Source of the DNA: Datnioides undecimradiatus | Taxonomy: Eukaryota > Chordata > Actinopteri > Lobotiformes > Datnioididae | NCBI GenBank assembly: GCA_008933995.1 | Contig: WARS01000010.1 | Coordinates: 7,295,001-7,359,000, forward strand | Length of the DNA stretch: 64,000 bases | Reading direction: 5' to 3' | Shown here: positions 35,289 to 47,000 of the stretch, piece after piece | How positions within the stretch are numbered: position 1 is the stretch's first letter | Layout of the letters: every line of letters begins with the position of its first letter | The notes under the pieces: generated by a model | What the model was told of the DNA's origin: nothing | Database searches by the model: none | What the model saw: the letters and a program-made list of their open reading frames with translations, nothing else | Translations under genes and position numbers: made by a program

Positions 35289-35303
35289 CCAGCAGAGGGC
35301 GCT
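35289..35303 (+). promoter_or_regulatory. CTCF consensus motif upstream of myc
   Basis: CCAGCAGAGGGCGCT matches the vertebrate CTCF core at every important position, forward on the plus strand, 1.5 kb before the myc start codon. Mammalian MYC also has promoter-proximal CTCF sites that dock distal enhancers. The comparison is functional inference; I see only the motif. Confidence 0.65.
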
Positions 35304-35559
35304 CCGAGCCCGCTCAATCTCCCCCTCCTGATGACAGCAGAGTAGAGCACCTCTATCCAACTGCGGTACCCATCTGATGGCTTTAATTACTTCCTTCCTG
35401 TAGTTAATTGGTGCCAATCTGTCCAACCTCAACCGCTACATTACATGGTCAGGAGCGCACTTACTATTTCTCACACTGTGCAAGCTAACTTTGCATTATC
35501 AACAAACTGCTATCATTTAGTCTGTTTGCTTGTTGAATTCACCTGTTTCACGACAGTTC

Positions 35560-36443
35560 AGTGCTGTCAGCGTCTTCGTTTAGATCGAGGTAAGATCCTG
35601 CACCTGTGAGCTTTGCACTGTTTTATCTTGAATTTGCTGCACAAATCGTGCAAACCTGGCGACGTGCGTTATTTAGTGCATTTCTGCAGGCAGCCGATTA
35701 CATGTGATCAAAATATGTGTGTGGCTTGTTCAGATGCAGGGAAACGAATCTACTTTTACGTAGTATGTGTCACTTACTGGTGAAGTACGATCAAGCTAGA
35801 ATCTGCAACGAGGCTAAGCAAATTTCGTGGCACAGTTTGGGGCGTGTAGTGGTATCTAACGCGGGTTAGTAGTAAAATAACTCATCCTAATTATCTCTTA
35901 CTACCACCTTCATTAGTATTTTTTGCATGCCTCCCGTCAATGGGTGCTCTACTCTAAGACCCCTCCCACTTCAAATAGACCCGGCGCAAAGCCCCAAAAT
36001 ACACAATGCTCTGATAAACATACCGATGAAAACACATATTTCGAGTTGAACTCGACCGTTATTTTAGGTAGAGCTTATTTCGGGTGGATAAAGCAGAAAA
36101 CGAATTCGCGCTGTGTGACATTTTTTGAGGCCGGCGAGTCGCGGGAAAATAAGCGGAAGGATACAGCGGAGAGTGCTGCGGCAGTTTTTATTGCAGCCGG
36201 GGGAGCGCTCAGCTGTGATTCTCACGTTGCTGACTGCGGAGTGCACGTCGTCCGCACTGGGTCGCTTGTGCAGCCTTTCAGCTCCCAATGCATGCTTCAC
36301 ACAGGCTAACTGAAACCGACTGCAACACCTCCGTGGAAGGATTTAATGTGTCTTTCATGTTGGAATAAGTTTCCTGCCCTTTTTTGCGCGTTTTGGGTCG
36401 ATATCGCCCTGTCTTCTTCCGCCGACAGTTTAAAATCTAAAAG
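35560..36443 (+). promoter_or_regulatory. myc promoter region and candidate non-coding exons
   Basis: Two strong donors lie upstream of the myc coding exons: ATCGAG|GTAAGA (exon end 35589) and CTAAAAG|GTAAGG (exon end 36443). The second has the position of the non-coding exon 1 that vertebrate MYC genes share. Sequence from about 36.05 to 36.30 kb is CpG-rich. It contains GCGGGAAA (36141-36148), an E2F site like the one at the human P2 promoter. I see no convincing TATA box. Transcript starts are inferred. Confidence 0.55.
36141..36148 (+). promoter_or_regulatory. E2F-type site GCGGGAAA
   Basis: A perfect E2F consensus on the minus-strand reading TTTCCCGC, about 300 bases before the end of the inferred myc exon 1. 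Human MYC P2 carries the same octamer. Confidence 0.5.
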
Positions 36444-36787
36444 GTAAGGGATGGACAGGGTTTCTAGATCTTGCACACTACCTTCCCACACCAGTTTAGC
36501 CAAAGAGGTTTCGGTTTATCAATATCAGTTTTGTAAAGGTGGGATTTCCCCACTCGCACTTCATTTACTATCAGATTCCCCATCTGGCACCTGCTGCTGT
36601 AGTACTGGTGCATGCATGCAAGGCGTGCAAGCAGATTTGATGTTTTGAAGTGACCATGTGATGTTGCTTACACTTAATGTTGCAGAGCAGGATCAGTGCC
36701 AAACAGCTGCTGCTGTGAACCTGCGGACTTCTCAGAATACACTTCTAATCAGACCACTTTGTTTTCTTTTAACCAGCTTCACAATAA

Positions 36788-38392
<1,605 letters not shown>

Positions 38393-38586
38393 AGTTTGAA
38401 CCATAGACTTTTTGTCCTTTTTTGTTTTGTTTTTTTATGCAAGTTGAAAGACTTTGGGTGTACAGTTGTTGTTGCATGCAAATGCAAAAATGGATTAAGT
38501 TGTTTGGAATCTTGTTTGATTTCAATGTTAAAACTGCCTCAATTGAAGTGATGGGTGGATTAAATATTTAAAAGTTTATTTTTATT

Positions 38587-38592
38587 AATAAA
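38587..38592 (+). terminator. myc poly(A) signal AATAAA
   Basis: AATAAA lies 195 bases after the myc stop, in a very A/T-rich 3' UTR (TTTATTTTTATT just before it) that could act as an AU-rich instability element, as expected for a short-lived myc mRNA. Confidence 0.65.
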
Positions 38593-39589
38593 ATATAAAA
38601 AATAGGGATACCCTGTTGAGGACCCAGACTAAAATATAAATTTTTATGTTTTGTATATAATTAATATTTCCTAAGAAAATGTATTTTTGGATCTCAATTT
38701 GTCTGGATGTTCAGACCCAGTGTTTGGTTTTTTTCCATTATGTTCCTAGATTCTTTTTGAAATATAAAAAAATGTTTCTTCTTGAATTTGTGTCCTTGTT
38801 CTTCACTTCACACACTTAATCACAGTTCTTTCATGAGCAGACATGCATAAGTATTTGCAGGGTGGGTACATGTTGCATCAGAATGGGTTCATCAGGAGAC
38901 GAGCCATGCAGATGCGACTTTCAACTGATTCTTGCATGGATGAAGATGGTCATGTTTGGGTGTGGTGATGATCAAAGGCAATACTCTTGAGCTAAAATTA
39001 AAAAGTGCACCAATGGTTGAAATGACTAATGCTTTCACTTGAAGATGCCACTTTTGAAGCTGCCCAAATGTAAGATCGTAAAGAAGATGAGGTAAGCAAG
39101 TGAGTCTGATTCATGAAAACTAGCACCATGGCATATTAAAATGTAAGTTAGAGCTCACGCCATCACGATATCACGCCATTACAGATGCTTAAGTCAAATT
39201 TTATAATCATTCTTTTGCTTAGTGGACAAAAAAGGGTTTTAATCTGTTCGACAAAAAACCTATAAACACCTAAAAATATTAATACGTGTACACAGTCTCC
39301 TACGTGATATTTTCCTGAACAATGTTGGGACTGCATTAAAAACTACAGTCAAATTGTATATATTTTTGACAAGAAACTATAAACTCTATCATACTTTAAA
39401 GTATGAGTATTGCTGAACGAGTTTAGATCCTCTTCCTGTATTATTTGGTATTTATCAGTAATATAAATAAAAACATTCAGAATAACCTTCCAGTTGAGTA
39501 ACACTTAGTTATATCTAAACAGTGCATTGGCTATTATGTGGTATACATTAATAATAAACCTGTGATAATATTGATGTTGCACCGATTTT
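38593..39589. other. myc 3' flank
   Basis: AT-rich DNA between the myc poly(A) signal and the CpG-rich block at 39.6 kb. Apart from the TCF/LEF consensus at 38970-38978 I see no gene or repeat. Confidence 0.6.
38970..38978 (+). promoter_or_regulatory. TCF/LEF consensus site 3' of myc
   Basis: GATCAAAGG is a full match to the TCF/LEF consensus (A/T-A/T-CAAAGG), 580 bases after the myc stop. Human MYC has a Wnt-responsive enhancer about 1.4 kb downstream of its stop. Function here is inference from motif and position. Confidence 0.4.
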
Positions 39590-39660
39590 TCGACCGGCTT
39601 TCCAATCTCGCGTGACGTCAGGCGCTGTATCCCGAACGCTCCCCTGAGCGCGTGGTCCTG
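39590..39660 (+). promoter_or_regulatory. CpG-rich promoter-like block with full CRE downstream of myc
   Basis: TGACGTCA (39613-39620) sits among many CpGs (CTCGCGTGACG, GGCGCTG, CCCGAACGC, GAGCGCG) in otherwise AT-rich, CpG-poor DNA. It precedes a segment that ends in a strong splice donor. Confidence 0.5.
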
Positions 39661-39778
39661 GTCGCGAGCACATGGAAGTGAGGTCGAGATTTGTGTCTGT
39701 GAGACGCGCGACTGATTATCAAGAAAAAATGGAATATAAAAGCAACAAAGCAGCAAAGGAAACAGCCAGAACATCGCG
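39661..39778 (+). ncRNA. Candidate first exon of a spliced transcript in the PVT1 position
   Basis: The segment after the CRE block ends ACATCGCG|GTAAGAG, a near-ideal donor, with the exon end at 39778. PVT1 lies downstream of MYC on the same strand in mammals, so a lncRNA is the first guess. An ATG at 39672 opens a frame of 35 codons plus two bases (MEVRSRFVSVRR...KETARTS) that reaches the donor without a stop, so a small protein is not excluded. I recognise no family. Both exon limits other than the donor are approximate. Confidence 0.3.
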
Positions 39779-40539
39779 GTAAGAGCTCTTTATGATGTCG
39801 TCTATCGATTGCATTCACTATTATTAACCCAGTTCTTTAATTACACTGATTATAAGGCCTGATGATATTGTAAAGTAAAATCTCTTTATCTTTCAATCGG
39901 TCTGAGGAAAACTTCATTTAAAGGCGTAATAGTGAGTGTGGGAATGACAAAGGCTTTACAGAGGTTTGATCTGATGTGAATATAAAACCTCTCGCCATAC
40001 AACCTGTATGAAACTATTGTTCTCAGCAAGTGTTATTTTCGTCTGGTTTGTCTATTGTCTGTCCAACTCCTGCTAATACTGCATAGTTTTAGTGCTGGAG
40101 ATGTTTACAGCGCGTGTTCTGGTAGTCTATTGTTGTTTCAGCTGATCTCACTGATAATATTCCTTCTATATGCGCTATCTTGTATGCTTTCCAAACCTGT
40201 ATTCTCCATGGACCACAAAGTCTGCTTCAAGCATTGTTTTATCTCTGCTGTCAGTGTGCACATACACTAGTTTGGATCATAATAACAAAATATGATAAAA
40301 GGCATCTGTGATAGCATCAGTTACAGCTCACAGCTCCACGTTTTCTGCATAATGTGGAGCTTGTTTGTGTGCAACTAAAGAGGATTTTTAAAATATAAAC
40401 TGTATTTATGAGTGGATATAAAAATCTGTTTAGCAGAATATGTTGGAGCAGCATGTCTGAGACCTGAGGAACGGTTGTACTGAGACATGGGAGGACCACA
40501 AAAGATGGGATTAGTGTGGATTCATTGTGTGGACTTTCT

Positions 40540-40670
40540 GGGTGGGCAGGACAGTGTATTGTAAGCAGGGAAAGTGTGCTGCAACTGGCTGACCTGAGTT
40601 CAAGCCTCCATGACAACATGTATCCACCCTGTTGAAGTTTTGTCTTGTCCCTGTGCTGAAAAGGCATTCT
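40540..40670 (+). repeat. Possible degraded tRNA-derived SINE
   Basis: GAGTTCAAGCCTCC (about 40596-40609) resembles a tRNA B box. It is followed by ATCCACCCTGTTGAAGTTTT, which resembles the conserved CTGTTGAAGTGTCCTTGAGCAAG core of fish SINEs. Only the general order fits; the A box is not convincing. Confidence 0.3.
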
Positions 40671-41934
40671 AATGTGATTTTTGATTAAAAATGATGGATT
40701 AATACCCAGTGAGTATGGTTACGTTGAGGAATTTAATGTATTTAATGTTAAAACTGAGCTGGATTTAGGTGAAAAGTGAAAGGGGGTTTTAAACCAAATT
40801 TCTGTCTTTCTTCCAAAATGACTTATAGCATTTTAACTACTTGGCATAGATTATCTGTGTCAAATATTTCCCAACGCTGTCAACTGCTTCTCTCAATATT
40901 TCATATTTAATTACTTGAATCGAGTTCAGCTTTTCAAGTCCAAACTGGTTCAGCCTCAGGTAGAAGAACAACTATTCTACTGTACCTGATATCGACGTAA
41001 GAAGGGCTGAAAACCACATCTGAATGTAATTGTCTTGCATTTAAGTCACTGAGCTAAGTGTGCAGTCATCTTAATGTTAAATAAACACTGATACAATGGC
41101 AGAGGGTCTATTAACAACACTTTTCATAATCCTCAAACAATTACCTAACCATGGGGATGATAAATAGCTTCCTGTGCTGCATGATAAAAGGATTATTAAC
41201 TTGTTTCCTAGGTTTCAGCTCCGTTTCCTTTACAGGTAGCCACCACCCGGCAGCCTTTGTTTGGATTGGGAAATAGAGTTGCAGCTTGGGAAATGTGGAA
41301 ATGTTGAGTTTTTATCCCTGACATAATCTTTTTTTTTTTTTTGCAAACTTAAACTTTGTTGCTCATTTATCTTTCAGATAAACAAATGCTTAATACATTA
41401 GAGGCATGAACTTGCGCCAGGCTGAATCTAATCACTATTGTCATGATCAACTAATCTGCTGATGAATTCAGTAATAATCATCAGGGCTGTAAATGTTAGA
41501 AAATAGTGTTAAAAGGACCTTTTTAATTTCCCAGAGCTCTAAATGATGTTGTAAAATGTCTTGTGTCGCCTGACCAACAGTCCAAAACACAAACATTTTC
41601 AAGGTACACAGTTCAGCCTGAGCAGTTGCCATTTCTCTCCTTATTTTCCATGTGTTGGAAAAGCCACTCACAATTTTCCTACACATGCCAGCAGCGCATT
41701 GAACACAGGGCTCCTTGACACCTCTCTGTGTTGACAGAAAAAGACTGTCTATGAAATGCTTTGACAGTTGGATTATAAATACTTACAGCAGGCATGAATA
41801 AGTTCAGCTAATAACTACCTAACTCATTAAATTGAATGAAATAGACATTAAAAATCGAATTGTTTAAAAAATATTAAAAGAAAAACAACCAGACTTACAG
41901 GCCTGCTATTATACTGGAAACTCAACTGGTTGTA

Positions 41935-42350
41935 TAATTACATCCAAACCTTACCTGGACAAAGAATATCTGCACACTCCTATCATGACCTGCAACATGA
42001 AGCCTGTGGCTAAAGCGCTTCATTCTCATCAAATCAGTAAGTGCTGCTTCATTGACAACGTTGGCACCGTTGTCAGTGGTTATCCATACATGCGATTCTT
42101 CTTTTAGCCCCCATCAAGCAGGGCTTCCCTCAAACCCTAGTCTATTAATACTTATGTGGAAATATGAAGTCTGCTGCACGGCTACTTGTCACTGACGAAG
42201 CCGATGGTCAGGCTTATGTAAGGCTACATGTTGCAAGAACTCAGTGGTAGTTGTGTAGCCTTGTCAGAGCTTTTTCTCCTTTAAGTTTGGCACAACATAT
42301 CTGGGATCCAGTGCTTCGATCAAGTCTTTGAAGCACTTTCTATTCACTTT
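41935..42350 (-). pseudogene. hAT-family transposase remnant
   Basis: On the minus strand a block near 42055-42095 reads VWITTDNGANVV, the D-N-xxN core of hAT transposases, and continues to KRFSHRLHVAGHDRSVQIF, like the C/S-x2-H-x-L-H segment that follows it. A second piece upstream in reading order (about 42285-42325) reads LIEALDPRYVVP, another hAT-type block, out of its normal order. Stops and frame breaks separate the blocks, so it is dead. Terminal repeats were not found. Confidence 0.55.
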
Positions 42351-45300
42351 TTGATATTACAACAATACACTTGACGTTTGCTGTAGAAGTGTACTTTAAT
42401 TTTCCTCATGTCCCACAACATATGTTGTTTGAGCTGATAGAAGAGATAGCTTGTATTGCCTAACCCTTGCCAGCACTGTCGTCTGATATAATTTGTAGAT
42501 TATCTTTGTCTGACTTTTTAAAGCCAAACCATTTTCATATAACGAAGGTTTCCAGACAAAGACTCATGGTCCCTCACATTTTCCAGACAATTCACTAGTG
42601 CATGCTGTATTTCTGAATCCTGCAATGAATCTTGGGACAACTTTAGCTTTTTTCTTTAGTCAGGCAAAAAGGGGGCTCTACGGGTCTTCACTGTATAGTC
42701 AAAAATTATACCATAGTGCAAATTTATACCTGTGTATTTTTGCCATTCACCCCTACCTTGTTCTCCTCACTGGGGAGGTTTTGCAGTAAATGTTGTGTAT
42801 GTTTGAGTGTATCTTAGAGATCTGTGTGTTTTCCAGGCAAACTTACACCGAGCCAAACTTTGCTGCCTCGCCACAACGACTGCACACATACTTTTCAGAT
42901 ACTTTAGAGGCCCAGGAATACATTGGAGGTCTGCTGTTATGTAATCTGTGTTTTTCAGAGCTGGAAGCTGGAATAGATTAAAGCGGTTCATACTCCTGAA
43001 GTCAGAGCTGAAGCCGCACGCCAGCCTAGACTTTTCTCCCTGGCTGCGTCTCACTTTACAGCATCATTATTATCAAATGACATCACTTTCCTCTTTGGGA
43101 ATACGCTGCCTCATTTGCATGCTCTGTTTCTGTCTCTGAGCTGTCAGTGTGTTTTTATTTGGCGGTGACGAACTGTGTTTGCCTTGAACAGTGTTTTCAG
43201 TGCGAGACATTTTACCACGTGAGAGTATTTAGAAATACATTGGTGAGGAATGTGACACGTGTGCTCTTGGATGTAACTTTGCCACATAATTAGTGTCAAA
43301 ATAAAAGTTGAATATTAATTTTTATGTTTGAGGAAGGCAGGAGGGGCCAGGTAGCATTTGCTGTCTGTATATCATGGGCCCAGCTGTATGACAGCATATG
43401 ACCAGACACACATGCACATCCACAGGATAGTCCTCCTACCTTCTTATGTAACTCTGTGAGTCAAATCGAGACAGGTCAACATACAGAGAGCAGAAGTTGC
43501 AAATTGGACTGAGCAACAGCTCCAAGTTGGCACGAATAAGCTGTCTAACTGCTGGTATGTCAGGTTTTTAGTGATACATATTGCACAAATTTAAGTACTG
43601 GAGAAAACAAAGACAGAGGATCACCATTATTGCAAAAAATAAAAATAAATATCTGTTTAAAAAGGAAAAGGTTTCATTTGATACCAGTACCCCTCCTAAG
43701 TTTGTTAAAAGCAAGTAAAGGCTACAAATTGTCACGTGTCCCCTTGTAGATGTCATCTTTTTCATGACTTCACTGTTGCGTGCAAATAATGCACTTGAGG
43801 TTGGCACCTGATTCAGATGTTAATTTCTCCGATTTGAATAAGTAAGTAGGTCTTTGTACTGTATGGAGCCTCACAGAGAGCCCATTTGGAGCAGAGCCGT
43901 GGAGCGCTTACAGCAGTGTCTGGCTGTTATGTAACGGTATTGGTCCCTCTGGTGAATGATGTCATTGCCCAACCTCCAGATACTTTACAAATATACAATG
44001 TGAGAGAGAAAAGAAAGAATCCAACATTTGAGAAAATGTATATATTTCAAAACCTCCATTTAAAACTTTAATTAAACTTTAAAATGTATTTTTGGCTTAA
44101 GGTTTTCTTCCAGATTACCAACACACTTTAAATATCGTCCTCATACCAAAAGGTGTAGCTTTTTCTTTCAGCCACAATAACCTTATATCTTTTTTGGTCA
44201 CATACCATTTTTTCATGACTGCTCATCTATCCGCATTCAGATTGAGCACTGATTGGAAGAAAGCTGCTTTAGCCGTAGATGTAACACTGTAGCTGGTCAC
44301 TTCCTTGTTTTATATTTGCATGCAGAGGACACTGGTGCAAAGCAGAGTGCAGGGAGCATTGTCATGACTTATATTGCAACAGGGATCCTCATCAAAGCAG
44401 GATGCACCGCTGGATTAGTGCTAATTCTCCCACAGGCATTTCCTCTCATTGTGGTGTGTGCAGACCTCCACACAGGAGGCCAAGAAGAGGGCAGGTTTAT
44501 ACTGCAGCACGCGTGGCTCTACACACAGCAGATACAGTTGTATATTGAAGGAAGTTCAAATGTTGACATAGTTATCGTTGGTTTTTAGGTGAAACTGATT
44601 TTGCTCCAGTGCTGATCGTTTGGTTTTTTTTCTAATAACATCACATAAGCAATTGATTGATATACACCATATGTATATAAGGCAAGGAATCTGTAGCATG
44701 TGTGAAATTGTCTGTTAGTGTTGGATTTATGCATAATGTTGTTCATCTTGGTAATCAACTGTACAACAGTTGGAATGATCTGTGGATTAATTAATTAGTC
44801 AAGAATCATTAACCATTTGGCTAAAGTGCCAAATATTTACAGCGCCAGCATCTTAAACGTGAAGATTTGTAAAGCAAAATAAGCAAGTATAACTATTAGT
44901 TTGACAGACTTTGACTCCTGCGTTAATGCATGGTTTAATTTAAGATGGACTGGCTCGGTGTCACAGTTTTGACTGATGGCACTGGGTACACACATGCGAC
45001 TTGCATACCCATAATCCTGCAAACCCTTGCATTTGCATTTTGGGACTAAACATGAGAGTCTGCGTCTGTTTTCATGTTCACAAGCTGTTGTAGTGTGGAG
45101 TTTAAAAAGACAGACCGTGTAAAGCAAGTAGAGATGAAGAGTGTCTATGTTCTATTCAGTTACTCGATGAGTGTCTATGCATATGAACATCTCCCCCACC
45201 CAAAAAGGAATTACAGATCCAGTATTTCAGTCAGTCACAATGATGTCCAGCCTTGAGTTGCTCCATACCAGAGAATGAAACTGACATTACTGACCTTGTC

Positions 45301-45399
45301 TCTACATCTGGACTGAATTCATTGTTTCTGTAGTTTAAAAATTCAGTACATGACTAGAAAACGATCATAATCATAGGAGCTGCTATTTCTATTATGAAT

Positions 45400-45670
45400 A
45401 TTCACGCTGCAGCTATAAAGATAAATTCCAACAAATTTCTCTGCAACCACTGGATGAATTGTCATCAAGCAAATATTGACCTTGACCATTCGTTGACACC
45501 ACCAGCAGATTGTCATTTGATGTTCAGAGTTAAATGTCTCCTCAGCTAATGGATGGATTGACACGATATAAACATTCATGCCCCCCCCCCAGAAGATTAA
45601 CTGCATTATCTTTGATGATCGTCTTGACTTTTCCCCGAGGGCCATCATCAGATCAAATTTAACTTTTAAA
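45400..45670. repeat. Decayed dispersed repeat, opposite orientation to 29208-29470
   Basis: AATTTCTCTGCAACCACTGG, CAGCTAATGGATGGATTGAC, AACATTCATG then C10, CTTGACTTTTCCCCGAGGGC and CATCATCAGATCAAA follow the antisense order of the fish repeat whose other part is at 29.2 kb. Confidence 0.45.
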
Positions 45671-47000
45671 ATGTGCCTTCAGCTTTATGTTGTGTTTTCG
45701 AGGATTTGTTAATTCACAATAATCAGCTGAGATCATGTGAGTATTGTTTATACTCACACGTTCACATGATCTATTGTTTAATATTGAATCTTTAAGCTTC
45801 AGCCCATCACTCTGCTTCCCAACTTATACTAATTTGTCTACAGAAAATTATTAAAATGCAGTTAACATATAAGAGTTCATCTTTAGCCAGTTCAACACCA
45901 CATGAATTCCCCCATTTTCCATTTTAAAGTCACTTCAGAGTTGGAAACATTTTCCGCTCTGGAAACAGTGTCCCATATAAGCTGTTCCTTCTTGTTCCAG
46001 GGCTCAATTGAAGCTTTGTCGTACTTATATTAAGTTCAATACACAAACCCATGGCGCCACTTTTTATGGCTGTACTATTATTTCAAATGGAAAATTATCC
46101 ATGCTGTGTGTTTTATCTGTGTAATTCACTCGTTGGATTTCATGGAATTCATCCCATGACATCTCTGCTTTCTCTTCTCACTGCAAGTAGCTGACACACT
46201 TTAAGCCGCCAAGTGACATACAGCCATCAGCACAGGAGCTTGGAGTCAACCATCAATCATAAGTGAGAGGAAACGTGATCTCAGCTGCTGTCAAAGCATC
46301 CTGTGCAGCCCGACAGGTAGATGTTGGCACAAACTTTGGTAGTTGGTAGAAACAGTAGCGAGGAGAGGCAAACCCTGCTCTACCTCCCAGGTTCCCCAGC
46401 TGAGATGAGTCACACTTGGCAAACAATGTGTTTGATTTTGCTGTCAGTTCACCTCGGGCGTGGAGGGAGAGAGCAGACACAAACTGTTTGACTGACCTAC
46501 ATACTGTGTACATGTGTCCTCCCACTGTGCCAGTGGAGGGACACAGTTTGAAAGGAAACAATCCCACACATTTAATAAGCAGGTTTCAGAAACCCCATTG
46601 TTGTACTGACAGAGCAGAGGAGGAGCACAAGATGGAGAGACACTTTCTTGTTTGCCCGCAGCAGTGAAAGGTGAAGCCCACATGCGTTGTGATGATGCTG
46701 ATGCATGCCAACTCTAAGCAAATACAATGAGTAAGCCGACATGTGTAACCAGTATTGTCACATAAACCATAGTCACACACTGAACCTGTAACACAGAGTC
46801 CTCTTTGGCATTCAAATAAAGACTCTTTTAGGGCTCTTTCCCAGAGTGGTCATGCAAAAATTCTAAGTATTGTGGCTTAACTGCTGCTTTATTAGTAAAA
46901 TATTGGGTAGTTTTACCTCTTGGGGCCCCAAAAATGATGAAAATGAAACAACCTGATCAGCTGACATACGGATGCTGGTTTGTAGTAAGGAATCACTAAC

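Larger units (their letters stand above)
39779..47000. other. Gene-poor region downstream of myc, first part
   Basis: No conserved coding exon seen. It holds a possible SINE remnant (40540-40670), a hAT remnant (41935-42350), a more balanced-composition block at 42790-43150 with an octamer ATTTGCAT (43113-43120), and a decayed dispersed repeat (45400-45670). The other ORFs are short and lack motifs. Confidence 0.5.

Noticed and set aside
35220..35432. 70-codon minus ORF over the CTCF motif upstream of myc
   Set aside because: It has no ATG at its start, is preceded at once by an in-frame TAG, and matches no family I know. The CTCF-type motif explains part of the GC-rich text.
35950..35975. 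CCCCTCCCAC as an equivalent of the human MYC NHE III1 quadruplex element
   Set aside because: Only one short C-rich run is present; the repeated runs needed for that structure are absent.
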